From: Clostridiales bacterium
GTDB taxonomy: Bacteria > Bacillota > Clostridia > Oscillospirales > CAG-272
DNA length: 32,338 nt
Direction: 5' to 3'
Assembly: GCA_016281895.1 (NCBI GenBank)
Contig: JAEEJM010000061.1
Span: 1 to 32,338, forward strand
Shown: piece after piece, positions 9,271 to 18,500 of the stretch
Position numbering within the stretch: position 1 is the stretch's first letter
Layout of the letters: each line of letters starts with the position of its first letter
Translations under genes and position numbers: made by a program
The notes under the pieces: generated by a model
The model's database searches: none
What the model was told of the DNA's origin: nothing
What the model saw: the letters and a program-made list of their open reading frames with translations, nothing else

Positions 9271-10731
9271 TTACGAGTCCGCTCGAGAGAAGCAGTTCTT
9301 CATCGAGTTGTACGCCACGTTGAGGACCTGACCGAGCGTGTCGGAGGTCATGGCCTCGGCCGCCGCCGCCATCTCTGAGTTTTTTTCCTCGAGAAAGGCG
9401 CAGACGTCCTCCGGGGCGCGTGAGACGAACTCGCGGTCGGTCTCGTTTATGAACCTGTGGCCCTCGGTGAACACTTTCTCGCGGTACCGCTCGATGATCT
9501 GTATGGCCCCTCCGTAATGGGCGTCGGCGAGGGCGCCTATGATGCGGCTGTCCCAGTACAGGTTGCCGGTCCGAACGGATCTGCCGGGATCGCCGAGGTA
9601 GCCGGGTCCGCGGGTGACGTTGGCGTACAGCGGGACGGAGCAGTTGAAGGCGTTGGAGGCCTCGGAGATCCACTCGAGCGCGCTGATCTCAGCCGGGACG
9701 TAGGGCCGCAGCTGCGTTATGGCAAGGAAGCTGGTCCGGTTGATGCCTACCGGGCGGTATTTTCCCGACAGGGCGGGGTCGGTGCGGCTGCCGTATACCG
9801 CGTAAGGGGTCTCTTCGTAACAGGAGGACAGGACGTGTTTGACGTCCTCGACCGTTATGAGCTTTTCGGGGACGAGACACCAGGGAATGTCGTCGCTCTC
9901 AGGGCCGTAATCGGCCGCCGGGCCGTCCCACTTGTATGTGCCGGGGTTCAGATACCTCTCCATGACCCAGGCCCGGGGGGTGTTGTACAGATGATCCTGA
10001 TGCGATCGGCTGCCGAACGCCGCCCTGGCGTCGAGGAGCGAATCGCCGCGGGACTCCGCGCCGCCCAGATCCAGGTGGTTGTCCCTTATGAACTCGGCAA
10101 GGTCGGCGGAGCACAGGTTCTCGGTCCCGTCGCCCAGCGCGTCGCGGAGATCGAGCATGTCTATGCCGAGCTGGTTCGGCCCCACGGCGTAGCAGTCGTC
10201 CGGCACGCGGCGGGCGATCCATCTGTGGCCGCCTATCGTCTCCATCCACCAGATCTCGTCGGCGTCCTGAAAGCCGATACCGTTCATCTCGTAAGTTCCG
10301 TACTGCTCCAGCAGCGCGCCGAGTCTCAGGACTCCGGCGCGCGCGCTGTCTATGTAAGGCAGCACTATGGTCAGCATATCCTCCTCGCCGATGCCGGTCC
10401 CGACGAGCGGGTCGGCGCCGAGGACCCTCGGGTTGGAGGTGATGGTCTCGGTCGCGGACATGGCGACGTTCAGCGAGTTCACGCCGGCCTCGCCCCAAAC
10501 ACCGCGGTCGTTCTCGGCGTTGGGCATGGAGGTGTAGCGCAGCGGGTCACCGGGCAGCGGGATCTCGACGCCGGAAATGACCGACTTGTACAGCCGGGGC
10601 TGTTCGTCGGGATTCACCACCTGAAACTTTTTCGTGCGGAAGCGGCCGGGGCCGCAGTCCTCGTTCCGTCCCATTATGGTCGATCCGTCGTAAGAGGCTT
10701 TCTTTCCGACAAGTATCGTTGTGCAGGGCAT
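9271..10731 (-). CDS. C69 family dipeptidase
   Basis: 486 aa beginning MPCTTILVGKKASYDGSTIMGRNEDCG, with the conserved early Cys; 'GVWGEAGVNSLNVAMSATETI', typical of the PepD/C69 family. Confidence 0.9.
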   Translation of the reverse strand: MPCTTILVGKKASYDGSTIMGRNEDCGPGRFRTKKFQVVNPDEQPRLYKSVISGVEIPLPGDPLRYTSMPNAENDRGVWGEAGVNSLNVAMSATETITSNPRVLGADPLVGTGIGEEDMLTIVLPYIDSARAGVLRLGALLEQYGTYEMNGIGFQDADEIWWMETIGGHRWIARRVPDDCYAVGPNQLGIDMLDLRDALGDGTENLCSADLAEFIRDNHLDLGGAESRGDSLLDARAAFGSRSHQDHLYNTPRAWVMERYLNPGTYKWDGPAADYGPESDDIPWCLVPEKLITVEDVKHVLSSCYEETPYAVYGSRTDPALSGKYRPVGINRTSFLAITQLRPYVPAEISALEWISEASNAFNCSVPLYANVTRGPGYLGDPGRSVRTGNLYWDSRIIGALADAHYGGAIQIIERYREKVFTEGHRFINETDREFVSRAPEDVCAFLEEKNSEMAAAAEAMTSDTLGQVLNVAYNSMKNCFSRADS

Positions 10732-10793
10732 GACGGTTCTCCTTCCTTTTCCCGTGAAGAAACGTTAACGGCGGACGGCGGGGTCAGCCCCGC

Positions 10794-12044
10794 TCATCCG
10801 ACCTTGAAATCGAATTCGGCAAGCACGCACTCGCCGTAACCCACGAACACCGAGGCCCTGAAGCGGTAGGTGCCGGCGGGAAGAGCGGACAGGTCGGTGC
10901 TCATCTCTTTTTCGGCAAAGTTGATCCTGAAGCTGACGGTGTCGTTCGCGTAGTCCTTGGCCTGCTCGGACTCGGACACGACGCGGCCGCCGGAGTCGGT
11001 CACGGTCAGAAGCGACGACAGTATGCAGAAGTTGGAGCTGACGTTCCCGGAGATCTTCTTTCCGCCTATCGTTTCGGCCGTGGGCAGTCCCGAAACACTG
11101 ACCGAGAGGTCGTCGAGGCCGCTGTCGAACTCGGCCAGCCGGCAGGGGATGTAGTCGCCCTTGTAAAGCGCGCTGAACGTATATACCTGACCGACCCTCC
11201 AGGTGGTGTTGTATTCCGTCTTCTCGTTGAATTTCGACGTCTGTTCTATGACGCTTACGTAGGAGCGCTCGCCGTTGACCGTGCCGTCGGGGTTCCGGCG
11301 GACGACCGGCCCGGTCCATACCATCCTGGCGTGGCCCGTGGACGAGTTCCTCGTGGCCAGCACGTCCGCGGGGAGGAGAAGCGCGTACGCCTCGAAGATC
11401 GCCTGCTGACTGTTGGCGGCGATCACTTCGGACGTGACGGTCGACGTGCATGTGTAATCCCCGACCCGCACCATGCCGGCGTTTGCCGCGGGGGTTATGG
11501 TCGAGCTCCCCGAGCCGCGCGTCCTGAAAGAGACGTTGCGGAAGGAGGTGTAGCAGGCGACCGCGCAGGTCACCCCGGGCATCGACGAGTAAGTCGCGGG
11601 GCCCGTGTAATTGCGCTCGGCGTCGAGATAGTTCAGCTCGAAGTATCTGAGGCCGCTGTGGTGGCTGACGTACGGCATGCCGACGTAGGTCTGCCCGGCC
11701 CTGTATATGAGCGTCGATGTGTAGCTCTTCTCCTTGGAGAAGTCGATGGTGACCGGGCACTTCCACACGACCGACGACAGTTTTTCCATGTAGTCGAGGA
11801 CGATGCGCCTGGCCTGGTCCGCGGAAGGCTTCTCCGGCAGCAGCGGATAGACGGCGGCCGGCGCGGCCGAGCTCTCCGCGGCTCCCGCGGAGCCTTCGCC
11901 GGAGCCGGACGGGGTCAGGCCGGCAGTCTCCGTCGCCGAGGCGGACGGCTCCGTGCCGGACGGGGGCTGTTGCGCCGGCCGTCCGCAGAATGAGAGGGCG
12001 GGTATTGTCAGCAGCGCCAGGATCAGCGCGAGCAGTTTTTTCAT
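10794..12044 (-). CDS. Secreted protein with a divergent NlpC/P60-like cysteine peptidase region
   Basis: MKKLLALILALLTIPALSFCG signal peptide and Ser/Ala/Pro-rich linker, then 'GMPYVSHHSG...PGVTCAVACYTSF...LLPADVLATRNSSTGHARMV', which follows the NlpC/P60 order (GxPY ... Cys ... LxPGDL ... GH). Family call is tentative. Confidence 0.6.
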   Translation of the reverse strand: MKKLLALILALLTIPALSFCGRPAQQPPSGTEPSASATETAGLTPSGSGEGSAGAAESSAAPAAVYPLLPEKPSADQARRIVLDYMEKLSSVVWKCPVTIDFSKEKSYTSTLIYRAGQTYVGMPYVSHHSGLRYFELNYLDAERNYTGPATYSSMPGVTCAVACYTSFRNVSFRTRGSGSSTITPAANAGMVRVGDYTCTSTVTSEVIAANSQQAIFEAYALLLPADVLATRNSSTGHARMVWTGPVVRRNPDGTVNGERSYVSVIEQTSKFNEKTEYNTTWRVGQVYTFSALYKGDYIPCRLAEFDSGLDDLSVSVSGLPTAETIGGKKISGNVSSNFCILSSLLTVTDSGGRVVSESEQAKDYANDTVSFRINFAEKEMSTDLSALPAGTYRFRASVFVGYGECVLAEFDFKVG

Positions 12045-12094
12045 CGCAAGACCTTTCTTTTCGGGACGTCGGCTCTCCGCGGCTCCCGCCTATT

Positions 12095-12123
12095 ATTTTA
12101 CCATTGCCGGGGGAAAGTGTCAA
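12095..12123 (-). promoter_or_regulatory. Promoter TTGACA-N17-TAAAAT for the NlpC/P60-like gene
   Basis: Minus strand: ttgaca (12118-12123), 17-nt spacer, taaaat (12095-12100). Confidence 0.65.
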
Positions 12124-12241
12124 CAGATTCCGATATGACAGAGGAACAGTGCCGGCGGGCGGGGGGCGGAACGCGGTCCGGAGCCGCCCCGAGCCTTTTT
12201 TCGCCGCCCGGGCCCCCGGGCGGCATTTTTACCGCCGCCAC

Positions 12242-12270
12242 TTTACAAAGCGGGTTTTTTATTGTATACT
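12242..12270 (+). promoter_or_regulatory. Promoter TTTACA-N17-TATACT upstream of the MFS-AAA-STAS block
   Basis: tttaca (12242-12247), 17-nt spacer, tatact (12265-12270), upstream of the ATG at 12310. Confidence 0.6.
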
Positions 12271-12309
12271 TAACCTGTATAATTATTGAACTTGCGACGG
12301 AGGCGCCAT

Positions 12310-14121
12310 ATGAAGCTCAATACGAAGAGAGTCCTTTGCGTAGGCTTCGCTTTTTTCCTGATCTGTACGTTCTGGCAGGCTTACGACACCATAATCCCGA
12401 AGATACTCACCGACCGCTTCGGAATGTCTCAGGCCCTTTCCGGCATTATCATGGCCGTGGACAACATCCTGGCCCTCTTCATGCTCCCGCTGTTCGGAGC
12501 CCTCTCCGACAAGTGCAGAAGCAGCCGCGGGAAAAGGACCCCGTTCATACTCTGGGGCACGCTGGCCGCGGTGGCGGCGTTCATGCTGCTGACCTGGGCC
12601 GACGCCTCTCAGCTCAGGCTGATCTCCGGGGTCACCGAGATCGACAGCCCCGATACGCTCTCGGCGATATATGATCAGGTCTCGGAGGACGAGCTCATAA
12701 CGCCCGACGGCGACACGTTCAGGCTCGCCGGCCGGTATAAGGACAAGGAGGAGTTTGCCGCGGTCCGCTCGACCATAAGCGAGCTGTCCGTCAAGGCCGG
12801 AAGACTCAGGCTGGTCAGGGCCGACGGCTCGGGCGATATCACCATCGAGAGCAAGTACCGCACCCGCATAGTCACCTACGACGGAAAGAACTTCAGGCTG
12901 CGCGACCGCGAGACCGAGCTGGACACCGCGATCTCCGAGCTGATCGAGGTCGACGGCGTACAGGTCTCGCTCGAGGCCCTTTACGGAGGCGCGGAGTACG
13001 ACGGCGTCCCGGCCTTCAGGCAGATGACGAACTCAGAGTACACGAACTTCGTCGTCCCGGCCAGGCAGGCGTACGTGCACGGTATAACCAGGTCCGACCC
13101 GTCGCACCTCATCTGGTTCATGATCATTCTTATGGTCGTCCTCGTGGCCATGTCCTCCTTCCGCTCGCCCGCCGTTGCTCTCATGCCCGACGTGGTGGTC
13201 AAGCCCCTGCGCTCAAAAGCCAACGCCGTCATCAACCTCATGGGCACGGTCGGCGGAATGACGGTCCTGGTGCTCGGCATGGGCTTCGCATTCGCGAACA
13301 GCGCCATTAAGAACACCTTCAGGCCGTGGCTCGGCTTCTTTGCGGTCGTTTCCGGCATCATGCTGGCGGCCCTGGCCATGTTCCTGATCACGGTCAGGGA
13401 GCCGAAGTGGAACGCCGAGATGATAGAGGAGTCCGCCGGGCTCGGCGACTCCGGCCCGGACGGCGGCGACGCCACCGCGGCCGGAGCAGACGGCGCCCGG
13501 GCCGGGCGAGGGCTCAGCTCCGGCGAGCTCATCTCCCTCGTGTTCATACTGCTGTCCGTCTTCCTCTGGTACTTCGGCTACAACGCCGTAACGTCCAAAT
13601 ACTCGGTCTACGCCACCAACATACTTGACCTCGACTACAGCACGACGCTGCTCATTGCCAACGCCGCCGCCGTGGTCTCCTACCTTCCCGTCGGGATCAT
13701 CTCCTCCAAGGTCGGGCGCAAGAAGACCATCCTGGCCGGCGTCCTGATGCTTGCCGCGGCCTTCTTCGTGGCCTGCTTCATGAAGGTCGGCTCCCCCGCC
13801 GTCATAATGAACATTATGTTCGCGGTGGCCGGCATAGGCTGGGCGACGATCAACGTCAACTCCTTCCCGATGGTCGTCGAGCTGTCCCGGAGCGGCAACA
13901 TCGGAAAATACACCGGATACTATTACACGGCAAGCATGGCCGCCCAGGCGGTCACCCCGTTCTTCTCGGGCTTCCTTATGGACAGGCTCGGGATGAGGGT
14001 GCTCTTCCCGTATGCGACCGTGTTCGTATGCCTTGCCTTCGTTACCATGCTGCTGGTGCGCCACGGCGACTCCAGACCGGTCCCGCCCTCCGGGATCGAG
14101 GCACTGGACGTAGACGGCTGA
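12310..14121 (+). CDS. MFS (GPH/SLC45-like) transporter with a large insertion between TM3 and TM4
   Basis: KLNTKRVLCVGFAFFLICTFWQAYDTIIPKIL...LFGALSDKCRSSRGKRTPFILWG (MFS loop 2-3 motif). Multiple TM segments. Start set at the internal Met at 12310 with ggagg RBS. Confidence 0.85.
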   Translation: MKLNTKRVLCVGFAFFLICTFWQAYDTIIPKILTDRFGMSQALSGIIMAVDNILALFMLPLFGALSDKCRSSRGKRTPFILWGTLAAVAAFMLLTWADASQLRLISGVTEIDSPDTLSAIYDQVSEDELITPDGDTFRLAGRYKDKEEFAAVRSTISELSVKAGRLRLVRADGSGDITIESKYRTRIVTYDGKNFRLRDRETELDTAISELIEVDGVQVSLEALYGGAEYDGVPAFRQMTNSEYTNFVVPARQAYVHGITRSDPSHLIWFMIILMVVLVAMSSFRSPAVALMPDVVVKPLRSKANAVINLMGTVGGMTVLVLGMGFAFANSAIKNTFRPWLGFFAVVSGIMLAALAMFLITVREPKWNAEMIEESAGLGDSGPDGGDATAAGADGARAGRGLSSGELISLVFILLSVFLWYFGYNAVTSKYSVYATNILDLDYSTTLLIANAAAVVSYLPVGIISSKVGRKKTILAGVLMLAAAFFVACFMKVGSPAVIMNIMFAVAGIGWATINVNSFPMVVELSRSGNIGKYTGYYYTASMAAQAVTPFFSGFLMDRLGMRVLFPYATVFVCLAFVTMLLVRHGDSRPVPPSGIEALDVDG

Positions 14122-14158
14122 CGTCCCCGCGCACCGATACTCCGAAAGGATCCAACGA

Positions 14159-15013
14159 ATGGTTTTTGTGTATATCATTGCCGGCCTGGCCGTGCTGTTC
14201 GCGGTCTACGTCATACTGCTGAAGCCGCGGCCGGAGCCCAGGACCTCGGTCGAGCCGCTCAAGGTCGACTACGCCCACAGGGGGCTGTTCGGTCGGAACG
14301 AGATCGTCGAGAACACCATCCCGGCCTTCCGCGAGGCCGAGGACGCCGGGTTCGGAATCGAGCTTGACGTAAGACTCAGCGCCGACGGGGAGCTCGTGGT
14401 GTTCCACGACGACACCCTGGAGCGCCTCTGCGGCAGGCCCGAGAAGGTGTCGTCGCTCACCGCCTCGGAGCTCAGCTGGGTCGACATCAAAGGAACCTAC
14501 GAGCGCATACCCCTCTTTACCGACGTACTGGACCGCATCGACCACCGCATCCCGCTATGCATCGAGATCAAGGGCGAGGGCTCGGACACGGCCGTCTGCG
14601 AGAAGCTTGCCGCGATCCTTGACGGCTACGACGGCTATTACTCCGTCGAGTCCTTCAACCCCTTCCTCCTCAACTGGTTCCGCAAGAACCGGCCGAGGAT
14701 CGTCCGCGGCCAGCTCACCACGAACCTGTTCAAGGGCGGGGTCAGGACCAGCCTGTTCAACAAGATCGGCTGCACCACCATGATATTCAACTTCCTGTCG
14801 AAGCCGGATTACATCGCCTACGACGTAAAATGTCCCCGCCAGCTTCCGGTGGTCATCTGCGACAGGCTTTATCATGCGCTGATGGTCGCCTGGACCGTCA
14901 GGGACGAGCGGACCCTGGCCGAATGCAGGGCCAAGGGCCGCATATGCATCTTCCAGGACTTCATACCGGCTGAGCCGAGGACCGCCGCGGCGGCCGGGGG
15001 CGGGCGCCGGTGA
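14159..15013 (+). CDS. Membrane-anchored glycerophosphodiester phosphodiesterase family protein
   Basis: N-terminal TM, then 'YAHRGLFGRNEIVENTIPAF', 'GIELDVRLSADGELVVFHDDTLERL', 'IPLCIEIKG': GDPD catalytic motifs. Confidence 0.9.
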   Translation: MVFVYIIAGLAVLFAVYVILLKPRPEPRTSVEPLKVDYAHRGLFGRNEIVENTIPAFREAEDAGFGIELDVRLSADGELVVFHDDTLERLCGRPEKVSSLTASELSWVDIKGTYERIPLFTDVLDRIDHRIPLCIEIKGEGSDTAVCEKLAAILDGYDGYYSVESFNPFLLNWFRKNRPRIVRGQLTTNLFKGGVRTSLFNKIGCTTMIFNFLSKPDYIAYDVKCPRQLPVVICDRLYHALMVAWTVRDERTLAECRAKGRICIFQDFIPAEPRTAAAAGGGRR

Positions 15014-15501
15014 CTCCTTCGGACGGAAAGAAGGAGAGGCGGAGAAAGACCGCCTCCGTGATATCGGCGCTGCTGTGCGTCCTGTGGTCGGCCCTGTTCT
15101 TATGGGTGTTCTTCCTTGACGTGCGGCTGCTGTTCGAAGGGGGCTCCGCCAGGCTGGGCAACGCCGTCGGACAGCTCCTGCTGCTGATCCTGATCACGCC
15201 CGCGGCGGTCGTTCTGCTGTTCGCGGACATCGTGCTCCAGCACGCCTCGGTCAGGACGGCCGGGAGGTTCTGGGAGATCGCCTCGCTGTCGGTGACCGTT
15301 TTTCTGATCGCCGAGTACCTCTTTCTGTTCTCGGGGTGCTACGTATCGCCGCTGTTCAACGACATTCTTATCACGGCCGGCGCCGCGCTGCCGTGCCTGC
15401 TGACCCTCGTCCGCGTTTATTCGGCGGAAAAAAGGCTTGCGGCGCGGAGAAAGGAACGCACAGATGAAAAACAGGAACAAGGACAGGAAGGAGCCCGATA
15501 A
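15010..15501 (+). CDS. Small membrane protein of unknown function
   Basis: GTG start overlapping the GDPD stop (GTGA); 163 aa with about four hydrophobic segments. Confidence 0.65.
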   Translation: MTPSDGKKERRRKTASVISALLCVLWSALFLWVFFLDVRLLFEGGSARLGNAVGQLLLLILITPAAVVLLFADIVLQHASVRTAGRFWEIASLSVTVFLIAEYLFLFSGCYVSPLFNDILITAGAALPCLLTLVRVYSAEKRLAARRKERTDEKQEQGQEGAR

Positions 15502-18500
15502 CACGGGCGCCGAAGCGTACGAGTTCAAGTGGGAACTGTCCGGCGGGAACGATCTTGCCGACATTCCGGACGGCGTTCTGAAGACGGCCGAGGCCCTCCT
15601 CGGCGCGGGCGATTTCACCATCGGACGCAAGCTCGACGAGGACAAGATGTTCTCGCTGAACTTCCCCTGCTTCTGCTCGGCGGGCGGTCCTGACGGCTCT
15701 TACGCCGACAACAGCGTCCAGCTGACCGTGGCCGGACTGAAGGCGGGTAAGAGCGCCCCGGCCAAACGGGGAATGAGCATCTCCAGGGGCTTCCGGCCGA
15801 CCAGCGTCCCCACGGGCGCCTGCACGGACTGCCCCGCCGACTACTGCCCTTACATAGTCGCCTCCAGGATCAAATATCTGGCGGAGACCGGCGACCGCGA
15901 CGCCGCCGCGCGAAGCCGCGCGGAAAGGAGCGCGCTCTCCGCGATCTACCGCCCGAGACTTGCCTCCGAATACGATTACGACCCGGTGGAACAGCTCGGA
16001 GAGAGCCTCTCCCTGCTGTTCGAGGAGACGGTCGCCGCGGCCGAGCGGCTGACCGACGGACTTCTGCTCTCGGCCAGAAGGAAGCTCGGGACCGATGAGA
16101 ACGGCAGGCGCTGCATAGTTCTGGACCTGGCCTTCGATCCGGCCTCGCTGGGGCCCGACGGGGAGCCCTCTCCTTCCGGATACGGCTACCGCAGGTACAG
16201 TATCGGGCTGCCGGCCGCACTTGCCGGCATGAGCGACGCGGAGAAGATACTGGCCGCCGGAGCGGTGACCAGCTTTGCCCGCGCCACCGGCACCACCTTC
16301 GGCGAGCTCACGTCGAAACTGTCCGAGACGGGCGAGCTCATCCGCCGCACCGAGAGGCGTGTGAAGGACTTTTCGCGCGTGGCCGGCCTGGCCGCGGACG
16401 GAAAAGCCGGCTTCCTCAGGTGCACGGTCGAGGGCGACCACGAGCGAGGACTTTACGAGACGGTCCGCAGCCTTGCCGCCGTTCTGGCCGGAGTGGGCAG
16501 GCTGTCGTCGTCGGAGGTGTTCGAGGTGAGCTTCGGCGAGATCGCCCGCGAGTTCACCGAACTTGCCGAGTCCGGCGACCTCTACGACTCGTCCGACTAC
16601 CGCTCGCACCACAAGACCTACGCCGGCTACATCTACCGCTCCTTCGAGAAAAAACGCATGTACATGCTGACCGGCCTCGACCGCTTCCTGCTCGACAGGA
16701 GCGCGGGAGGCTCGGCTCAGGACATAGATCCCGTCCACATGGACGGTCTTATGAGGGCGCTCGGGACGGTCGAGAACGACACTTACGTCGCCGTCGTCGG
16801 CAGCAGCCGCGACATAGAGCGCTTCCTCGGCGCCGATCCCCGCTTCCGCTTCCTCTACGCCCGCAACCGTCTGGTTTATCCGGACCTCACCGCGGACGAG
16901 CTGTACGAGAGATACAGGGCCGGGCTGTCCTCGGACGTACTCTCCCGGATCAGGGACGAGGAGGCGTTCAAAAAGCGCTTCACCGAATACATATCGCTGA
17001 ACGACCGCCTGCTGCCGTTCGACAACGACGAGCTTGCCGACTGGCTGGCCGCCTGCAGCAACAGCGAGCGCAGGCCGGTGTTCCCCGACGGCGGCTACGA
17101 TCCTAAGAAGACGGCTGACCGGCTGGCGGACATCGTCGGCATGAAGACGGTAAAGGAGAAACTCCGGGAGTTCGAGAGCTTCATCGCCTTCCGTAAGAAG
17201 GCCTCCGCCGCCGGCATCAGGCTGCCGGACAGCAATCTGCATATGATCTTCACCGGAAACGCCGGGACGGGCAAGACCATGATCGCCCGGATCATAGCCT
17301 CCATGCTCTTCGACATCGGCTTCCTCAGGGAGAACAAGCTCGTCGAGGTCGAAAGAAAGGACCTTGTCGCCGAGTACCTCGGCCAGACCGCGGTCAAGAC
17401 CGCGAAAAAGATCTCCGAGGCTCTGGGAGGGGTGCTGTTCATAGACGAGGCCTACGCCCTGACCGGCGACCAGTACGGGGGCGAGGCCGTTGCCACCCTG
17501 CTGAAGGCCATGGAGGATCATAAGGACGACCTGGTCGTCATCTTTGCCGGCTATGTCGACCGCATGCAGCAGTTCATAGACTCGAACCCCGGCCTGTCGT
17601 CCAGGATCGGGTACCGCATACATTTCGACGACTACTCCGAGGAAGAGCTGCTCAAGATGCTCGACCTCAAGGTCAAAAAGGCCTCCATGACCATGGAGCC
17701 GGCCGCCCGCGAGAAATGCGGGAACGTGATCTCGTACTTCATCCGCCAGAAGAACTTCGGCAACGGGCGCTTCGTCGACCGGCTGTGGCAGGAGACCCTT
17801 ATGAACCACGCCTCTGCCTCGGGCGAGCTGTCCCTGATAACTGCCGACGACGTCCCGGGCGTGCGCGAGATGGCCACCCAGCACGACTCGGACAAGAAGG
17901 CCCTGAAGCTTGAGAACCTGGTGGGGCTGGCCCAGGTCAAGGAGCAGGTGCGGAGGTTCCGCAACCGCGTGTCGTTCGAGAAGAAGGGACGCGAGTACGG
18001 GATCGACATCCCTCGCGGCAACTCCCATATGATGTTCCTCGGCAACGCCGGGACCGGCAAGACCACCGTCGCCAGGATCCTCGTAGACGAGCTGTTCGCC
18101 GCAGGGCTCATAGTGGAGCGCAAGCTGACAGAGGTCACCGCAAAGGACCTCATAGCCGAGTACGTCGGGCAGACCTCGCCGAAGACCCAGGCCGTGATAG
18201 ACCGCTCCATGGGCGGGGTGCTGTTCATAGACGAGGCCTATCAGCTCGCAGACGGGGGCGGGCGCAACAGCTACGGCCAGGACGCCGTCGCCACCCTGAT
18301 CAAGGCCATGGAGGACTGCAAGGACCGCTTCGTGGTGATCTTCGCGGGATACGAGAAGGAGATGCAGGCGTTCCTCGACATGAACACCGGCATCGCCTCC
18401 AGGATAGGATACACCTTCCACTTCGACGACTACAACGCGGACGAGCTCGTCGCCATCTTCAAGATGAAGATAGAGGGCGCGGGCCTCAAGCTCTCCGGCC

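Noticed and set aside
9149-9331. 60-aa ORF downstream of glnN
   Set aside because: Reads through the terminator hairpin at 9215-9255 and into the convergent dipeptidase gene.
10765-12123. 452-aa minus-strand ORF
   Set aside because: Out-of-frame overlap with 10794-12044, which has a proper signal peptide.
12203-12230. GC-rich hairpin plus ATTTTT upstream of the MFS gene as an attenuator
   Set aside because: The hairpin lies upstream of the recognisable promoter (12242-12270), so it would not be in that transcript; no plus-strand gene precedes it. Possibly a boundary element, but unsupported.
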